A stretch of DNA of 64,000 nucleotides from Clostridiales bacterium (GTDB taxonomy: Bacteria; Bacillota; Peptococcia; DRI-13; UBA5745): the NCBI GenBank assembly GCA_009782505.1, contig WRIW01000001.1, positions 1 to 64,000 of the forward strand, read 5' to 3'. Under the pieces are notes generated by a model. The model ran no database searches and was not told where the DNA came from. It worked only from the letters and a program-made list of their open reading frames with translations. The position numbers and the translations under genes are program-made. Shown piece by piece: positions 29,974-40,509 of the stretch (position 1 is the stretch's first letter; every line of letters starts with the position of its first letter).

Positions 29974-31293
29974 GTGAAGGTGTTTCTCGCGACTTACGGC
30001 TGCCAGGCTAACGAACGGGATTCCGAGACGATCCTTGGCTTACTGGCGGAAATGGGATATGAAGAGACGGCGGAAGAACCGCAAGCCGATGTGATCCTGC
30101 TGAACACCTGCTGTATCCGGGAAAAAGCGGAGCAAAAGGTGTTCAGCTATTTGGGCACGCTGAAGCAGTATAAACAGGCGCGGCCCGGTCTGGTCATCGG
30201 CGTCTGCGGCTGTATGGCCCAGGAAGAGGATATGCCTAAGCTGATACGCAGGCGCGCCCCTCACGTGGACTTTATACTGGGCACCCATGTGCTTCACCGC
30301 TTGCCGGACATGATACGGGGCGCCGGGCATGGCGCGGGGCTCCGATGCGACCGGGAGGAGACGGGGGGGATCGCGGAAGGGCTGCCTTCCGCCAGGCGAT
30401 ATCCATTTAAAGCCCTGATCAACATCACATACGGATGCGACAACTTCTGCGCCTACTGCGTCGTGCCCTACGTACGGGGCAGGGAGAGGAGCCGGCTGCC
30501 GCAAGACGTACTGGAGGAGAGCCGCAGGGCGGTAGCCGAAGGCGCTTTGGAGATCATGTATCTGGGGCAGAATGTGAATTCGTATGGCAATACATGGGGC
30601 GCGGCACAAGGGCGCGGAGGTTTCGCCGCATTGCTCTGTCAAGCCCAGGAGATAGACGGGCTGCGGCGGATACGCTTCATGACCTCCCATCCCAGGGACT
30701 TCGGGGACGACGTCATCACGGCGATAGCCGAATGCGACAAGGTAGCCGGGCATATCCATCTGCCGGTGCAGTCCGGGGCGGACCGGGTACTTGCGCGGAT
30801 GAACCGGGGGTACGGCAGGGAGGAGTACTTCGCCCTGATACAAAGCATCAGGCGGCGCCTGCCGGACGCCGTGCTCACCACAGACGTCATCGTGGGCTTC
30901 CCCGGCGAGACGGAAGAAGACCTGCAGGACACCCTTGATTTACTCGAAGAGGTAGGCTTCGACTCCGCCTTCACCTTTATGTACTCCCCCCGGCGGGGGA
31001 CGGCCGCCGCCCTGATGGAAGGCCAGATCCCCCTCGAAGTAAAGAAAGCGCGTCTTCGGAGGGTGATGGAAGCCCAGGCCGCGAGCAGCCTGAGGCTTCA
31101 CCGGCTGCTCCTGGGCAGGGAGCTGGTTGTACTAGCGGAAAGCTGGGAGGAAGGCGTACTATCCGGAAGAGGGGAAGGCAATCAATTGATCCATTTCCCC
31201 GGCGGGCCGCAAGGCGTCGGCTGCTTCCACAGGGTGACCGTGACGGAGGCGCAGACCTGGACGCTGAAAGGGGAAGTACGCGGTGGCGAATGA
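29974..31293 (+). CDS. miaB: tRNA-2-methylthio-N6-dimethylallyladenosine synthase MiaB
   Basis: GTG at 29974; VKVFLATYGCQANERDSE, CGCMAQEE, radical SAM YGCDNFCAYCVVPYVRGRERSR. Confidence 0.95.
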   Translation: MKVFLATYGCQANERDSETILGLLAEMGYEETAEEPQADVILLNTCCIREKAEQKVFSYLGTLKQYKQARPGLVIGVCGCMAQEEDMPKLIRRRAPHVDFILGTHVLHRLPDMIRGAGHGAGLRCDREETGGIAEGLPSARRYPFKALINITYGCDNFCAYCVVPYVRGRERSRLPQDVLEESRRAVAEGALEIMYLGQNVNSYGNTWGAAQGRGGFAALLCQAQEIDGLRRIRFMTSHPRDFGDDVITAIAECDKVAGHIHLPVQSGADRVLARMNRGYGREEYFALIQSIRRRLPDAVLTTDVIVGFPGETEEDLQDTLDLLEEVGFDSAFTFMYSPRRGTAAALMEGQIPLEVKKARLRRVMEAQAASSLRLHRLLLGRELVVLAESWEEGVLSGRGEGNQLIHFPGGPQGVGCFHRVTVTEAQTWTLKGEVRGGE

Positions 31294-33976
31294 TCCCGGC
31301 GCGATGACGCCGATGATGAAGCAATACTTCGATATCAAAGAGGAAAACCCCGGCGCTCTGGTGATGTTCCGCCTGGGGGACTTCTATGAGTTTTTCGGCG
31401 AAGACGCCGAGGTCGCTTCCCGGGAGCTGGATATCGTACTCACCGGTCGGGACGCGGGCTTGGAAGAACGCATGCCCATGTGCGGCGTGCCCCATCACGC
31501 CCTGGAGCAATATCTCGGCCGCCTGGTGCAAAGAGGCTACCGGGTATGTATCTGCGAACAGCTGGAAGACCCGAAAGAGGTCAAAGGCATAGTCAAACGC
31601 GGGGTAGTCCGCATCGTAACCCCGGGCACCGCCATGGAGGCAGGGCAGGAGGACGAGAGCCTCTACATCGCGGCGCTGCTTCACGGGGAAGAAAACCGCT
31701 GGGCTTATGCCTTATGCGAAGTCTCCCTTGGGCAACTCAGGATCGCGGAGTTCAGCGGCGGGGAGAGCCTGGCTGTGCTTTCCGGGGAGATGGGCCGGCT
31801 CAAGCCCCGGGAGATACTGGTATCGGAAAACGACTACCTGATATTGACGGAATACATAACCCAGTGGACAGGCGGGGAGAGGGAAAGGAACACAGTCACT
31901 CTGCTGCCGGGTTCCGCCTACGACAGGGCCGGGGGGCGGGAGAGGCTGGCCAGGCAATTTGAGGAGAAAGAGCCTTTATGGCTTGACTACCCATTAGCCG
32001 GTGACTGCGCGGGCGCTTTACTGGCTTATCTGGAGGATACGCAGAAAGCGGCGCCGACCCAAGTAAGAACCCTGGCTCTTGACCAGGCAAGCAGGCGGCT
32101 GATCATCGATCCCACTACGTTCAGAAATCTGGAGATCACCCGAAACCTGCGGACATACGAGAAGAAAGGCAGCCTCCTTGACCTCATGGACAAGACCAGG
32201 ACGGCCCCGGGCGCCAGGCTCCTGAGGAGCTGGCTGGAGGAGCCTTTGATCGAAGGCAGTTCTATCGAAGCCCGGCTGGACGCCGTGGAGGCGCTTCAGC
32301 GCGACTGGAGCCGCAGGCAGGAGCTACGCAGGCTGCTAAATGAGCTGTACGACATGGAACGGCTCATGACCCGGGTGGTATATCGGCGGGCCATACCCAG
32401 GGAGATTCTGGCGCTGAAACGATCCTTTAGCGTGCTGCCCCGGCTTCGCCAGGCTGTGGGCGGACTGCTGGCCGGGAAGGAAAGCGGGCGCGGGGAGATC
32501 CATCACATCTACCGGGGGATCGACGAGCTGAAGGATTTGCATGAACGCCTGGAAGCCGCATTAGCCGAAGATATACCAAACAACTGGAAGGACGGGGGAT
32601 ATATCCGCCCCGGCTACGACCTTCAGGCGGACGAATACAGGGACGCCGCGCAAAACGGCCGCGCCTGGATGCTGGAGCTGGAGCAGCGGGAAAGGGAGAG
32701 CACGGGGATCAAATCCTTGAAAGTGGGATTCAATAAAGTCTTTGGTTATTACTTCGACGTGACCAGATCCAACCTTGCTTCCGTGCCGGAGCGCTTCCAG
32801 CGCAAGCAGACCCTGGCTTCAGGGGAGCGCTTCGTGACGGAGGAGCTCATCCGCCTGGAGGGCATGGTTCTGGGCGCCGAGGAGAAGATGGTCTCCCTGG
32901 AGCACGCGCTCTACCAGGAGCTTCTGGAGTATCTGGGCGAAGCCCTGCCCAGGGTACAAGCCACCGCTGCAGCCCTGGCCAGGCTGGACGTATTCCAATC
33001 CCTGGCGGAGCTGGCGTCGGACGGGCGCTACTGCCGACCATGTTTTAATGATGAAGGCGACCCTTCCATCCGCATCAAGGATCTCCGCCATCCGGTGGTA
33101 GAGCGCATCATGGAACAAAGCCGTTTTGTACCCAATGACTTGGCTATGGACGCCGGCACCGGCCTCTATATCATCACCGGGCCGAATATGGGCGGGAAAA
33201 GCACGTACTGCCGCAGCGTGGCGGTGGCTTTCCTCATGGCGCAGATGGGGTCCTTCATCCCCGCTTCCTCCGCGTCGCTCCCCATCCGGGACAAGCTTTT
33301 TGCCAGAGTCGGGGCAAGCGACGACCTCCGGGGCGGGCAGAGCACCTTTATGATGGAGATGAACGAGGTCGCCCATATCCTGCGCCACGCCACGCAAAGG
33401 AGCCTGGTGATCCTCGACGAAGTGGGCAGGGGCACCGGCACCTACGACGGCATGAGCGTAGCCTGGGCTGTAAGCCGGTATCTGTCGGCGCAAATCAGGG
33501 CAAAGACCCTTTTCGCCACGCATTATCTGGAGTTGACGGATATGGCGGAGCTTTATCCGGAAGTGAAGAACCTGTCCCTGGCCGTAGAAGAGGAAGGGGA
33601 GCGGATAGTCTTTTTGCATAAGATAATCCCCGGCTCGGCGAATAAGAGCTACGGGATCCATGTGGCAAAACTGGCCGGGCTGCCGGAAGAAGTCATCCTC
33701 GGCGCTGAGGCGAAGCTGGAGGAACTGGAGCAGGGAGCGGTGGCGGAGCCTGCGTACGAGCCTGAAGGCAAAACCCAGCTGAGCTTGTTTGGCGAAGGGG
33801 CGGCCCGCGAGCCTTCCCTTGGCCAAGGGCGGGAGCGCCGGCTTGTTGCCCCGCCGCCGGGTAAAGAGCAAAAGGCGCTGGAGGATCTGAAGAAAAAAGA
33901 CGTCTCCTCCATGACGCCCATCGACGCGTTAAACTATCTGTACAAGCTGCAGCAAACGCTGCGGAAAGGAAAGTGA
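31283..33976 (+). CDS. mutS: DNA mismatch repair protein MutS
   Basis: TPMMKQYFDIKEENPGALVMFRLGDFYEFF; GPNMGGKSTYCRSVA; DEVGRGTGTYDGMSVAWAV. Confidence 0.98.
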   Translation: MANDPGAMTPMMKQYFDIKEENPGALVMFRLGDFYEFFGEDAEVASRELDIVLTGRDAGLEERMPMCGVPHHALEQYLGRLVQRGYRVCICEQLEDPKEVKGIVKRGVVRIVTPGTAMEAGQEDESLYIAALLHGEENRWAYALCEVSLGQLRIAEFSGGESLAVLSGEMGRLKPREILVSENDYLILTEYITQWTGGERERNTVTLLPGSAYDRAGGRERLARQFEEKEPLWLDYPLAGDCAGALLAYLEDTQKAAPTQVRTLALDQASRRLIIDPTTFRNLEITRNLRTYEKKGSLLDLMDKTRTAPGARLLRSWLEEPLIEGSSIEARLDAVEALQRDWSRRQELRRLLNELYDMERLMTRVVYRRAIPREILALKRSFSVLPRLRQAVGGLLAGKESGRGEIHHIYRGIDELKDLHERLEAALAEDIPNNWKDGGYIRPGYDLQADEYRDAAQNGRAWMLELEQRERESTGIKSLKVGFNKVFGYYFDVTRSNLASVPERFQRKQTLASGERFVTEELIRLEGMVLGAEEKMVSLEHALYQELLEYLGEALPRVQATAAALARLDVFQSLAELASDGRYCRPCFNDEGDPSIRIKDLRHPVVERIMEQSRFVPNDLAMDAGTGLYIITGPNMGGKSTYCRSVAVAFLMAQMGSFIPASSASLPIRDKLFARVGASDDLRGGQSTFMMEMNEVAHILRHATQRSLVILDEVGRGTGTYDGMSVAWAVSRYLSAQIRAKTLFATHYLELTDMAELYPEVKNLSLAVEEEGERIVFLHKIIPGSANKSYGIHVAKLAGLPEEVILGAEAKLEELEQGAVAEPAYEPEGKTQLSLFGEGAAREPSLGQGRERRLVAPPPGKEQKALEDLKKKDVSSMTPIDALNYLYKLQQTLRKGK

Positions 33977-35985
33977 CGGCAATGGGCGAGCAGGCTGATC
34001 CTTCGGGGGCGCGGCGTATACAACGCCTGGACAACATCACCGCCAATCAAATCGCCGCCGGAGAAGTCATCGAACGTCCGGTATCCGTGGTGAAAGAGCT
34101 GGTGGAAAACGCCCTTGACGCCGGCGGGTCGGTCATCCGGGTCGAGTATCGCGACGGCGGCTTGTCGAGCATCCGCGTCACGGACAACGGCGGGGGCATA
34201 GAAGGCGCCGACCTGGCCCTGGCTGTGGAGCGCCACGCTACCAGCAAGCTCAGGGGCATACAGGATTTGGAAGATCTGAGTACTCTCGGCTTCCGGGGCG
34301 AGGCATTGGCAAGCATAGCGTCCGTGGCCGGGCTGGAGATCGAGACCCGCAGGAACGGCGATATCGAAGGGCGTCAACTCCTGGTCAAAGGCGGCGACGA
34401 AGCGCCGCAAGTGCGCACGGCAGGATGCCCGGTAGGGACGCGGGTCACTGTCGAACATTTGTTCTACAATACCCCGGCCAGATTGAAATTCATGAAAAGC
34501 GCCGGATACGAGGGCGGCCTCATCCATGATTTGATGATACAAATGGCCTTGGGGTATCCGGGCGTGGGCTTCCGGCTGGAAAACCAGGGCAAGACCATCT
34601 TCGACACTCTGGACGTGAATAAGATGGAAGACCTGGTGGAGTTGTTCTACGGAATGGAAGCCCGCCGCGCCCTGGTCCCCGTGGAGTCCCCTGCCTCAAA
34701 GGGGCGGCTTTCGGGATGGGTCACGGCGCCCCCTTACAGCCGCGGGTCGAGGAAAGGGCTGCATGTATATATCAACGGGCGAAGGGTCGGCGTCAGGGAC
34801 ATGTTATGGTCCATCGAGAAGGCCTATGAATACTTGCTGCCCAGAGGGCGCTTCCCTCTGGCGATACTAAGCTTCCGCCTCCCCGGAAGCCTGCTGGACG
34901 TAAACGTGCACCCGGGCAAGCTGGAAGTCCGGATCAACGACCCGGATCTGAACCCTTCCGTAACCAGGGTGATACGGACTGCGCTCTCGGGGGGCGGGCC
35001 TGTACTGTCGGCGGAAGGGCTGGGCGGCGTGGTTTCCGGCAGCGCTCCGGATAATGCCGCTTTCTCAGGCACGAAGCCCGCCATGGAGGGCTTGTACGAC
35101 GCAAGGGGAGCGGCTTATACCGGCAGGCAGCAAGACCTGTTTGCGCGGTCGGCGAGGGATTGGGCGTCGCTGTACGATTTCACCGGTGAAGGGGAGCGGC
35201 GGCTGGATGGCTTGATCCACGGCGCTTTCCAAGAAGCCGGGCCTGCCGGCTTCCCGGAAGCGGATAAGACCGCGGAAGTATTGGCCGGCTTGTCGGCGGC
35301 AGCTGCCGTCGCGGAAGAAGCGGAGCCCGGGTATGGAGGCGTCCGGGCCCATACGGAAAAACTGAGGGCTCTGGCAGGAGACCAGGCCGCAGGGGACTTT
35401 TCCTTCGGGCCCCATATCGGCTTCAACATCGCCGGCCAGCTTCACGGTACCTTTATCCTCGCCGAAGTGGGCGCCGGGCTGCTCATCGTGGACCAGCATG
35501 TGGCCCACGAACGTATCTTGTATGAAGAATACGCCGCCCGGGGCCGGCAAAGCGAGCCTGCCCAGATGCTTCTGCAGCCGCCGGCTTTGGATCTGACCAC
35601 AGGGGAGGAGGATATACTTATCCGCCATATCCTGCTCCTGAACGAGCTTGGTTATGTACCTGAGCGCTTTGGCCCGCGCCAGTACCTGCTCCGCTCGGCC
35701 CCCGCCGGCTCCTCCGCCGACCCGGCTGTGTTTCTGGAGCTGCTGGACGACCTGGGGAGGGGGGGGGAGCCTTCCGGCCTCGAAGAAGCGCGGCAAAAGC
35801 TGCTGGTGATGAACGCCTGCAAGGCGGCGGTGAAGGCAAGTACGCCATTATCCACAGAGGAGATGAACGCCCTTCTGGCCGGCCTGCGGAAAACCAGCCA
35901 CCCCATGACCTGCCCCCACGGGCGGCCGATCATGTACCTGCTCCCTTACCGCAGGCTGATCCAGGCTTTCGGGCGTTCGTCGTGA
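33973..35985 (+). CDS. mutL: DNA mismatch repair endonuclease MutL
   Basis: NQIAAGEVIERPVSVVKELVENALDAG, TLGFRGEALASIASV, DQHVAHERILYE, CPHGRP. Confidence 0.97.
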   Translation: MTAMGEQADPSGARRIQRLDNITANQIAAGEVIERPVSVVKELVENALDAGGSVIRVEYRDGGLSSIRVTDNGGGIEGADLALAVERHATSKLRGIQDLEDLSTLGFRGEALASIASVAGLEIETRRNGDIEGRQLLVKGGDEAPQVRTAGCPVGTRVTVEHLFYNTPARLKFMKSAGYEGGLIHDLMIQMALGYPGVGFRLENQGKTIFDTLDVNKMEDLVELFYGMEARRALVPVESPASKGRLSGWVTAPPYSRGSRKGLHVYINGRRVGVRDMLWSIEKAYEYLLPRGRFPLAILSFRLPGSLLDVNVHPGKLEVRINDPDLNPSVTRVIRTALSGGGPVLSAEGLGGVVSGSAPDNAAFSGTKPAMEGLYDARGAAYTGRQQDLFARSARDWASLYDFTGEGERRLDGLIHGAFQEAGPAGFPEADKTAEVLAGLSAAAAVAEEAEPGYGGVRAHTEKLRALAGDQAAGDFSFGPHIGFNIAGQLHGTFILAEVGAGLLIVDQHVAHERILYEEYAARGRQSEPAQMLLQPPALDLTTGEEDILIRHILLLNELGYVPERFGPRQYLLRSAPAGSSADPAVFLELLDDLGRGGEPSGLEEARQKLLVMNACKAAVKASTPLSTEEMNALLAGLRKTSHPMTCPHGRPIMYLLPYRRLIQAFGRSS

Positions 35986-36788
35986 AGCCGGCTTACCGCT
36001 GGGCCCTGACTACCAGCGCGAAAGCCGGGGCGGCGCAGATCGGGGCTGCCGCCAGCCTGGCGGAGCGGTACCGGGTACCGTACATCCCCCGAGGGGGGCT
36101 GGGCCTGGGTAAGCTCCGGGAAATCCATCAGATGGACTATCTGGTCACCGTAGACAGGGATATGCGGGTATATATGGAAGAGCCGCCCTTACACTGGCAC
36201 CCCTCCATGGCGATACCCAGATTCCGCAGGCTCATGGAAGGCGGGGAGGATATCTTCCTGAGCGCCGCCGCCCTCCGGGAGGGCGACGAAGTCCTGGACT
36301 GCACCCTCGGATTAGGCACGGACGCCCTTATCGCCGCCTGGGCGGTAGGGGACAAAGGTAAGGTGCTGGGCCTGGAGGCGTCCCCGGTCATCGCTTTGGT
36401 CGCCGAGTGGGGGCTGGGCCATGAGGCAGGGAAATACGACCGCAGAAAGGCGCCGGCTTCGGCAGCCGCCGGGCGTATCGCCGTGCTTGCCGAGGAGGCG
36501 GGGGCGTATCTGCGCGCACAGCGGACAGGGCAGTGGGACGTGGTCTACTTCGACCCCATGTTTCAAAAGCCCAACCCCCGATCCGACGGGATGAATCATA
36601 TACGTCCTCTGGCCTGCTACGAGCCCTTCACCGCGGATATCCTTGGGGAAGCCCTCAGGGTCTGCCGCAAAAGGGTCGTCCTCAAAGAGCGTTGGTTTTC
36701 CGCCCTTTTTCGGGACCTGGGCGCGGGGCGGGTGGTGAAAACGAAGTACGGGCCCGTGGCATACGGCGTCTGGGATAAGGAGGGCTGA
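35982..36788 (+). CDS. Class I SAM-dependent methyltransferase (RsmJ-like)
   Basis: EVLDCTLGLGTDALIAAWAVG; VVYFDPMF; located between mutL and miaA. Confidence 0.8.
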   Translation: MKPAYRWALTTSAKAGAAQIGAAASLAERYRVPYIPRGGLGLGKLREIHQMDYLVTVDRDMRVYMEEPPLHWHPSMAIPRFRRLMEGGEDIFLSAAALREGDEVLDCTLGLGTDALIAAWAVGDKGKVLGLEASPVIALVAEWGLGHEAGKYDRRKAPASAAAGRIAVLAEEAGAYLRAQRTGQWDVVYFDPMFQKPNPRSDGMNHIRPLACYEPFTADILGEALRVCRKRVVLKERWFSALFRDLGAGRVVKTKYGPVAYGVWDKEG

Positions 36789-36795
36789 GCAAGCG

Positions 36796-37806
36796 ATGGC
36801 TACGCTTTACGCCGTGGTGGGGCCCACGGCTACCGGGAAATCCGATTTCGCCGTGGAGCTTGCGCTGCTTCTGGACGGGGAGGTCATCTCCGGCGACTCC
36901 ATGCAGATATACCGGGGGATGGACATAGGCACCGCCAAGGCGACGGCTCGCGAACGCCGGGGAGTGCCCCATCATCTGCTGGATCTGCGCGAGCCGGGCG
37001 AAAGCTTCAGCGCAGCCGAGTATCAAAGCCTGGCAAGGGGGGCGGTAAGGGAGGTCGCGGGCCGGGGCAGGACGCCTGTATTGGCGGGCGGCTCGGGCCT
37101 GTATATTGACAGTGTGCTATACAATTATGAGTATGAGCGGGAAGCGGCCCCGGGAAGCCCTCTTCAGGGATACCGGGAAGCCCTAGCCGCGGAAGCGGAG
37201 GATAGTGGTCCCCACCTCCTATGGGAAAAGCTCCGCCGGGTAGACCCGGAGTCTGCCGGGCGGCTTCACCCCAACGATACGAAACGGGTCATCCGGGCGC
37301 TGGAGTATGCCGCCGTCCACGGGAAGCCCATATCCGGGAACAAAGCAGCCTTCAAGGCGCCCTCAAGCGTATTCCCTACCGTCCTGCTGGGGCTGAACCT
37401 TCCCAGGCAGCTTCTGTATGGCCGCATCGACAAACGGGTCGACGGGATGATGGAGAATGGGCTTCTGGAAGAAGTCGCCGCTTTATGGGAGGGGGGCGCC
37501 CTCAAGGGGGAGAGCCAGGCCGGGCAGGCCATCGGATACAAGCAACTCATCGCCCACCTGGAAGGTGGGCTGCCCCTGGAAGAGGCGGTAGCCGATATCA
37601 AGAGGGAGAGCCGGCGTTACGCGAAGAGGCAGCTGACCTGGTTCCGCAGGAACCCGGACATCCACTGGCTGGACGCGCGAAAGGTATGGGACGGCAGTGG
37701 AGTGGGCGATTGGGCCGTGGCGCTGGATCTGCGGGCGGATTCTGAAGGCTTCGGCTGGCTGGAGGGGCAGCTTAGAGAGATGGGCTTATCCTACCGGGAA
37801 CAATGA
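36796..37806 (+). CDS. miaA: tRNA dimethylallyltransferase MiaA
   Basis: VVGPTATGKSDFAVELA, ISGDSMQIYRGMDIGTAKA. Confidence 0.97.
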   Translation: MATLYAVVGPTATGKSDFAVELALLLDGEVISGDSMQIYRGMDIGTAKATARERRGVPHHLLDLREPGESFSAAEYQSLARGAVREVAGRGRTPVLAGGSGLYIDSVLYNYEYEREAAPGSPLQGYREALAAEAEDSGPHLLWEKLRRVDPESAGRLHPNDTKRVIRALEYAAVHGKPISGNKAAFKAPSSVFPTVLLGLNLPRQLLYGRIDKRVDGMMENGLLEEVAALWEGGALKGESQAGQAIGYKQLIAHLEGGLPLEEAVADIKRESRRYAKRQLTWFRRNPDIHWLDARKVWDGSGVGDWAVALDLRADSEGFGWLEGQLREMGLSYREQ

Positions 37807-37828
37807 CGACGGAGGCGAGATATACGAT

Positions 37829-39118
37829 ATGCCGGATACGATACACGAACAAGTGAAACAGGAAGCGGAAAAGGTGCTGCTGCTGGGCCTGAGCAACCAT
37901 CGCAAGCCCGGCGAACTGGATCCCGCGGCATCCATACGGGAGCTGGCGGGCCTGGTGGATACCGCCGGCGGGCAGGTCGTGGGGAGCCTCATGGCAAACA
38001 GGGACAAGCCGGACCCGGCACACTACTTCGGAAAAGGCAAGCTGGAAGAAATCATCGGGATCATCGCAGAGAATGAAGCCGATCTGGCGGTCATCGACGA
38101 CGAGCTTTCCGTAAGGCAGCTGAACCAGCTTGAGGAGAAGCTCCCCTGCCGCGTCATCGACAGGACGGCCCTTATCCTGCAGATATTCGCCGACCGCGCG
38201 GTGACAAGCGAAGGCAAGCTTCAGGTAGAGCTTGCCCAGCTGAGCTATATGCTGCCTCGCCTCGCCGGCAAAGGCAAGGCCCTATCCCGCCTTGGGGGCG
38301 GCATCGGCACGAGGGGGCCTGGGGAAAGCCGCCTGGAGACGGACCGAAGGCACATCCGGCGGCGCATCGGCAACTTAAAAGCGGAGATCGAGGAAATCAG
38401 GAAGCAGAGGACGGTCAACCGGGACAGGCGGAAGAAAAATCAAATCCCCGTGCTGGCCCTGGTGGGGTATACCAACGCGGGGAAATCCTCCCTGCTCAAC
38501 GGGCTTACCGACGCCGGGGTCAAGGCGGAAGATAAGCTTTTCGCTACCCTGGACCCGGTCACCAGGCGGCTCAGGCTGGGTGACCGGGAGGCCTTGCTCA
38601 CCGATACAGTAGGCTTTATCCAGCAGCTGCCCCATACCCTGGTCACGGCATTTCGGGCAACCCTGGAGGAAGCGCTCTACGCAGACCTGCTGATCCATGT
38701 GGTAGACGCCGCCCACGATAACCTGGAAGAGCAAATCAAGACCGTGCATCATGTGCTGGAAGACGTCGGCTGCCGGGAGAAACCGGTCCTTCACGCCTTC
38801 AATAAAGCCGATCTGCTCCAGGATCCCCTCGATGTACGGCGCTATCTGTCCGACTACCAGCCGGCCGTGCTGATTTCGGCGAAAACCGGCCAGGGCTTCG
38901 ATGAGCTCCTTGAGGCGGCCGCCGCGCTCCTGCCGGAGCCGGCTGTGACACGCCGCTTTACGCTGCGCCAGGAAGACGGCGGGGTGCTCAACCGCTTCTA
39001 TGAGATGGGAAGCGTCCTTGAGGTCCGGTATGACGAAGAGGGGATGAGCGGCCTCGTTTCGCTACCCGGGCGGCAGGCGGAGCTGTACCGGCAGTATCTC
39101 AGCGAGTACAATGAGTAA
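37829..39118 (+). CDS. hflX: Ribosome-associated GTPase HflX
   Basis: ATG 37829 after ggagg; GRGGIGTRGPGESRLETDRR-like region, GYTNAGKSSLLNGLT, DTVGFIQQLPHTLV. Confidence 0.95.
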   Translation: MPDTIHEQVKQEAEKVLLLGLSNHRKPGELDPAASIRELAGLVDTAGGQVVGSLMANRDKPDPAHYFGKGKLEEIIGIIAENEADLAVIDDELSVRQLNQLEEKLPCRVIDRTALILQIFADRAVTSEGKLQVELAQLSYMLPRLAGKGKALSRLGGGIGTRGPGESRLETDRRHIRRRIGNLKAEIEEIRKQRTVNRDRRKKNQIPVLALVGYTNAGKSSLLNGLTDAGVKAEDKLFATLDPVTRRLRLGDREALLTDTVGFIQQLPHTLVTAFRATLEEALYADLLIHVVDAAHDNLEEQIKTVHHVLEDVGCREKPVLHAFNKADLLQDPLDVRRYLSDYQPAVLISAKTGQGFDELLEAAAALLPEPAVTRRFTLRQEDGGVLNRFYEMGSVLEVRYDEEGMSGLVSLPGRQAELYRQYLSEYNE

Positions 39119-40418
39119 GGGCAGAGGCGGAGGCGCGGCCCCGGACACGCGCCGGTTCCTGAATGAGGCCTGGGGGATAGACCCGGAGGCCGTATCGGTT
39201 ATGGAAGAAGCCGAAAGCTCCCTGGCGGAAGATTTTGCCCAAATCGACAGGCGGGCGGCTTACAACCAGCTGCGTTTGCTCCATGTATTTCAGAAGAACG
39301 GCGTCACGGACTTCCACCTGAACGGCTCCACCGGTTACGGCTACGGCGACGCGGGCAGGGAAGTCCTGGAGTCTGTGTTTGCCGACTACTTTAGAGGGGA
39401 AGCCGCCCTGGTCAGGAGCCAGATCATGTCCGGCACCCACGCCCTGGCCATAGGGCTGTATGGCCTCTTGCAGCCGGGAGACGAACTCGTCAGCGCCGCG
39501 GGACGGCCTTACGATACATTGCAAAAGGTCATCGGCTTGGGGGGGGAAGCCGGCTCACTGCTGAAATCCGGCGTCTCTTATCAGGAAATCCCCCTCAAGG
39601 AGGATATGGGCGTAGACTTGCCTCGCCTGCTGGAGAGCATAAACGAAAAGACAAAAGTTGTCCTGATACAGAGATCGAAAGGATATCAGTGGCGGCCTTC
39701 CATCGATATGCCGGAGATGAAGGGCATCCTCGGCGCCGTGAAGAAGAAGAAAAGCAGCGTCGTCTGCCTTGTGGACAACTGCTACTGCGAGATGACGGAG
39801 GAAGAGGAGCCGGGCGCCTACGGGGCCGATCTGGTGATCGGATCGCTGATCAAGAACCCCGGCGGCACCCTGGCGCCTTCCGGCGGGTACATCGTGGGGG
39901 ATAGCAGCTGCGTGGAAGCCTGCTCCCGCCGCCTTTCGGCCCCCGGGCTCGGCTCCGGGCTGGGGGCGTCCATGGGCTTCAACCGCCCGGCTTTCCAGGG
40001 CTTATTTCAATCGCCGCAAACCGTAAGCCAATCCATGAAGGGCGCCGTGCTGGCCGCTGCTTTCTTCAGCGCCCTGGGCTACCCGGTGATGCCGGAGGGG
40101 CGCCTGGCGGGCAGGGCCGACATAGTGCAGGCCATAGAGCTGGGAGACGAAAGCAAGCTTGTCCGCTTTTGCCAAGCCATACAGCGGGCCTGCCCTTTGG
40201 ACGCGGCTTTCCTGCCAGAGCCGGCCTCGCTGCCGGGGTACAGCCATCCCGTGATCATGGCGGGGGGCGGCTTCATCCAAGGCTCCTCCAGCGAGCTCTC
40301 CGCGGACGGCCCTTTAAAGCCGCCGTACATCGCTTACCTTCAGGGCGGCTTCTCCCTGGCGCAGATACGCCTGGGCCTGCTCCTCGCAGCGAAAGCCCTT
40401 GTCAGCGGCCCGAACTAA
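39111..40418 (+). CDS. Methionine gamma-lyase / aluminium resistance family PLP enzyme (YnbB-like)
   Basis: SGTHALAIGLYGLLQPGDELVSAAGRPYDTLQKVIG, LIQRSKGY; downstream of hflX as in B. subtilis ynbAB. Confidence 0.88.
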   Translation: MSKGRGGGAAPDTRRFLNEAWGIDPEAVSVMEEAESSLAEDFAQIDRRAAYNQLRLLHVFQKNGVTDFHLNGSTGYGYGDAGREVLESVFADYFRGEAALVRSQIMSGTHALAIGLYGLLQPGDELVSAAGRPYDTLQKVIGLGGEAGSLLKSGVSYQEIPLKEDMGVDLPRLLESINEKTKVVLIQRSKGYQWRPSIDMPEMKGILGAVKKKKSSVVCLVDNCYCEMTEEEEPGAYGADLVIGSLIKNPGGTLAPSGGYIVGDSSCVEACSRRLSAPGLGSGLGASMGFNRPAFQGLFQSPQTVSQSMKGAVLAAAFFSALGYPVMPEGRLAGRADIVQAIELGDESKLVRFCQAIQRACPLDAAFLPEPASLPGYSHPVIMAGGGFIQGSSSELSADGPLKPPYIAYLQGGFSLAQIRLGLLLAAKALVSGPN

Positions 40419-40509
40419 TGTTAAGATACAGAGTAAACGATATTTTGCGAATAATACACGAGTATCCTGTATATTTTTCGGTTTCACAGAGTACTATCGG
40501 AGCGGTGAA

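Noticed and set aside
40419-40509. Lysine riboswitch upstream of lysA
   Set aside because: The ~90-bp gap is too short for a lysine riboswitch and no matching helices were seen.
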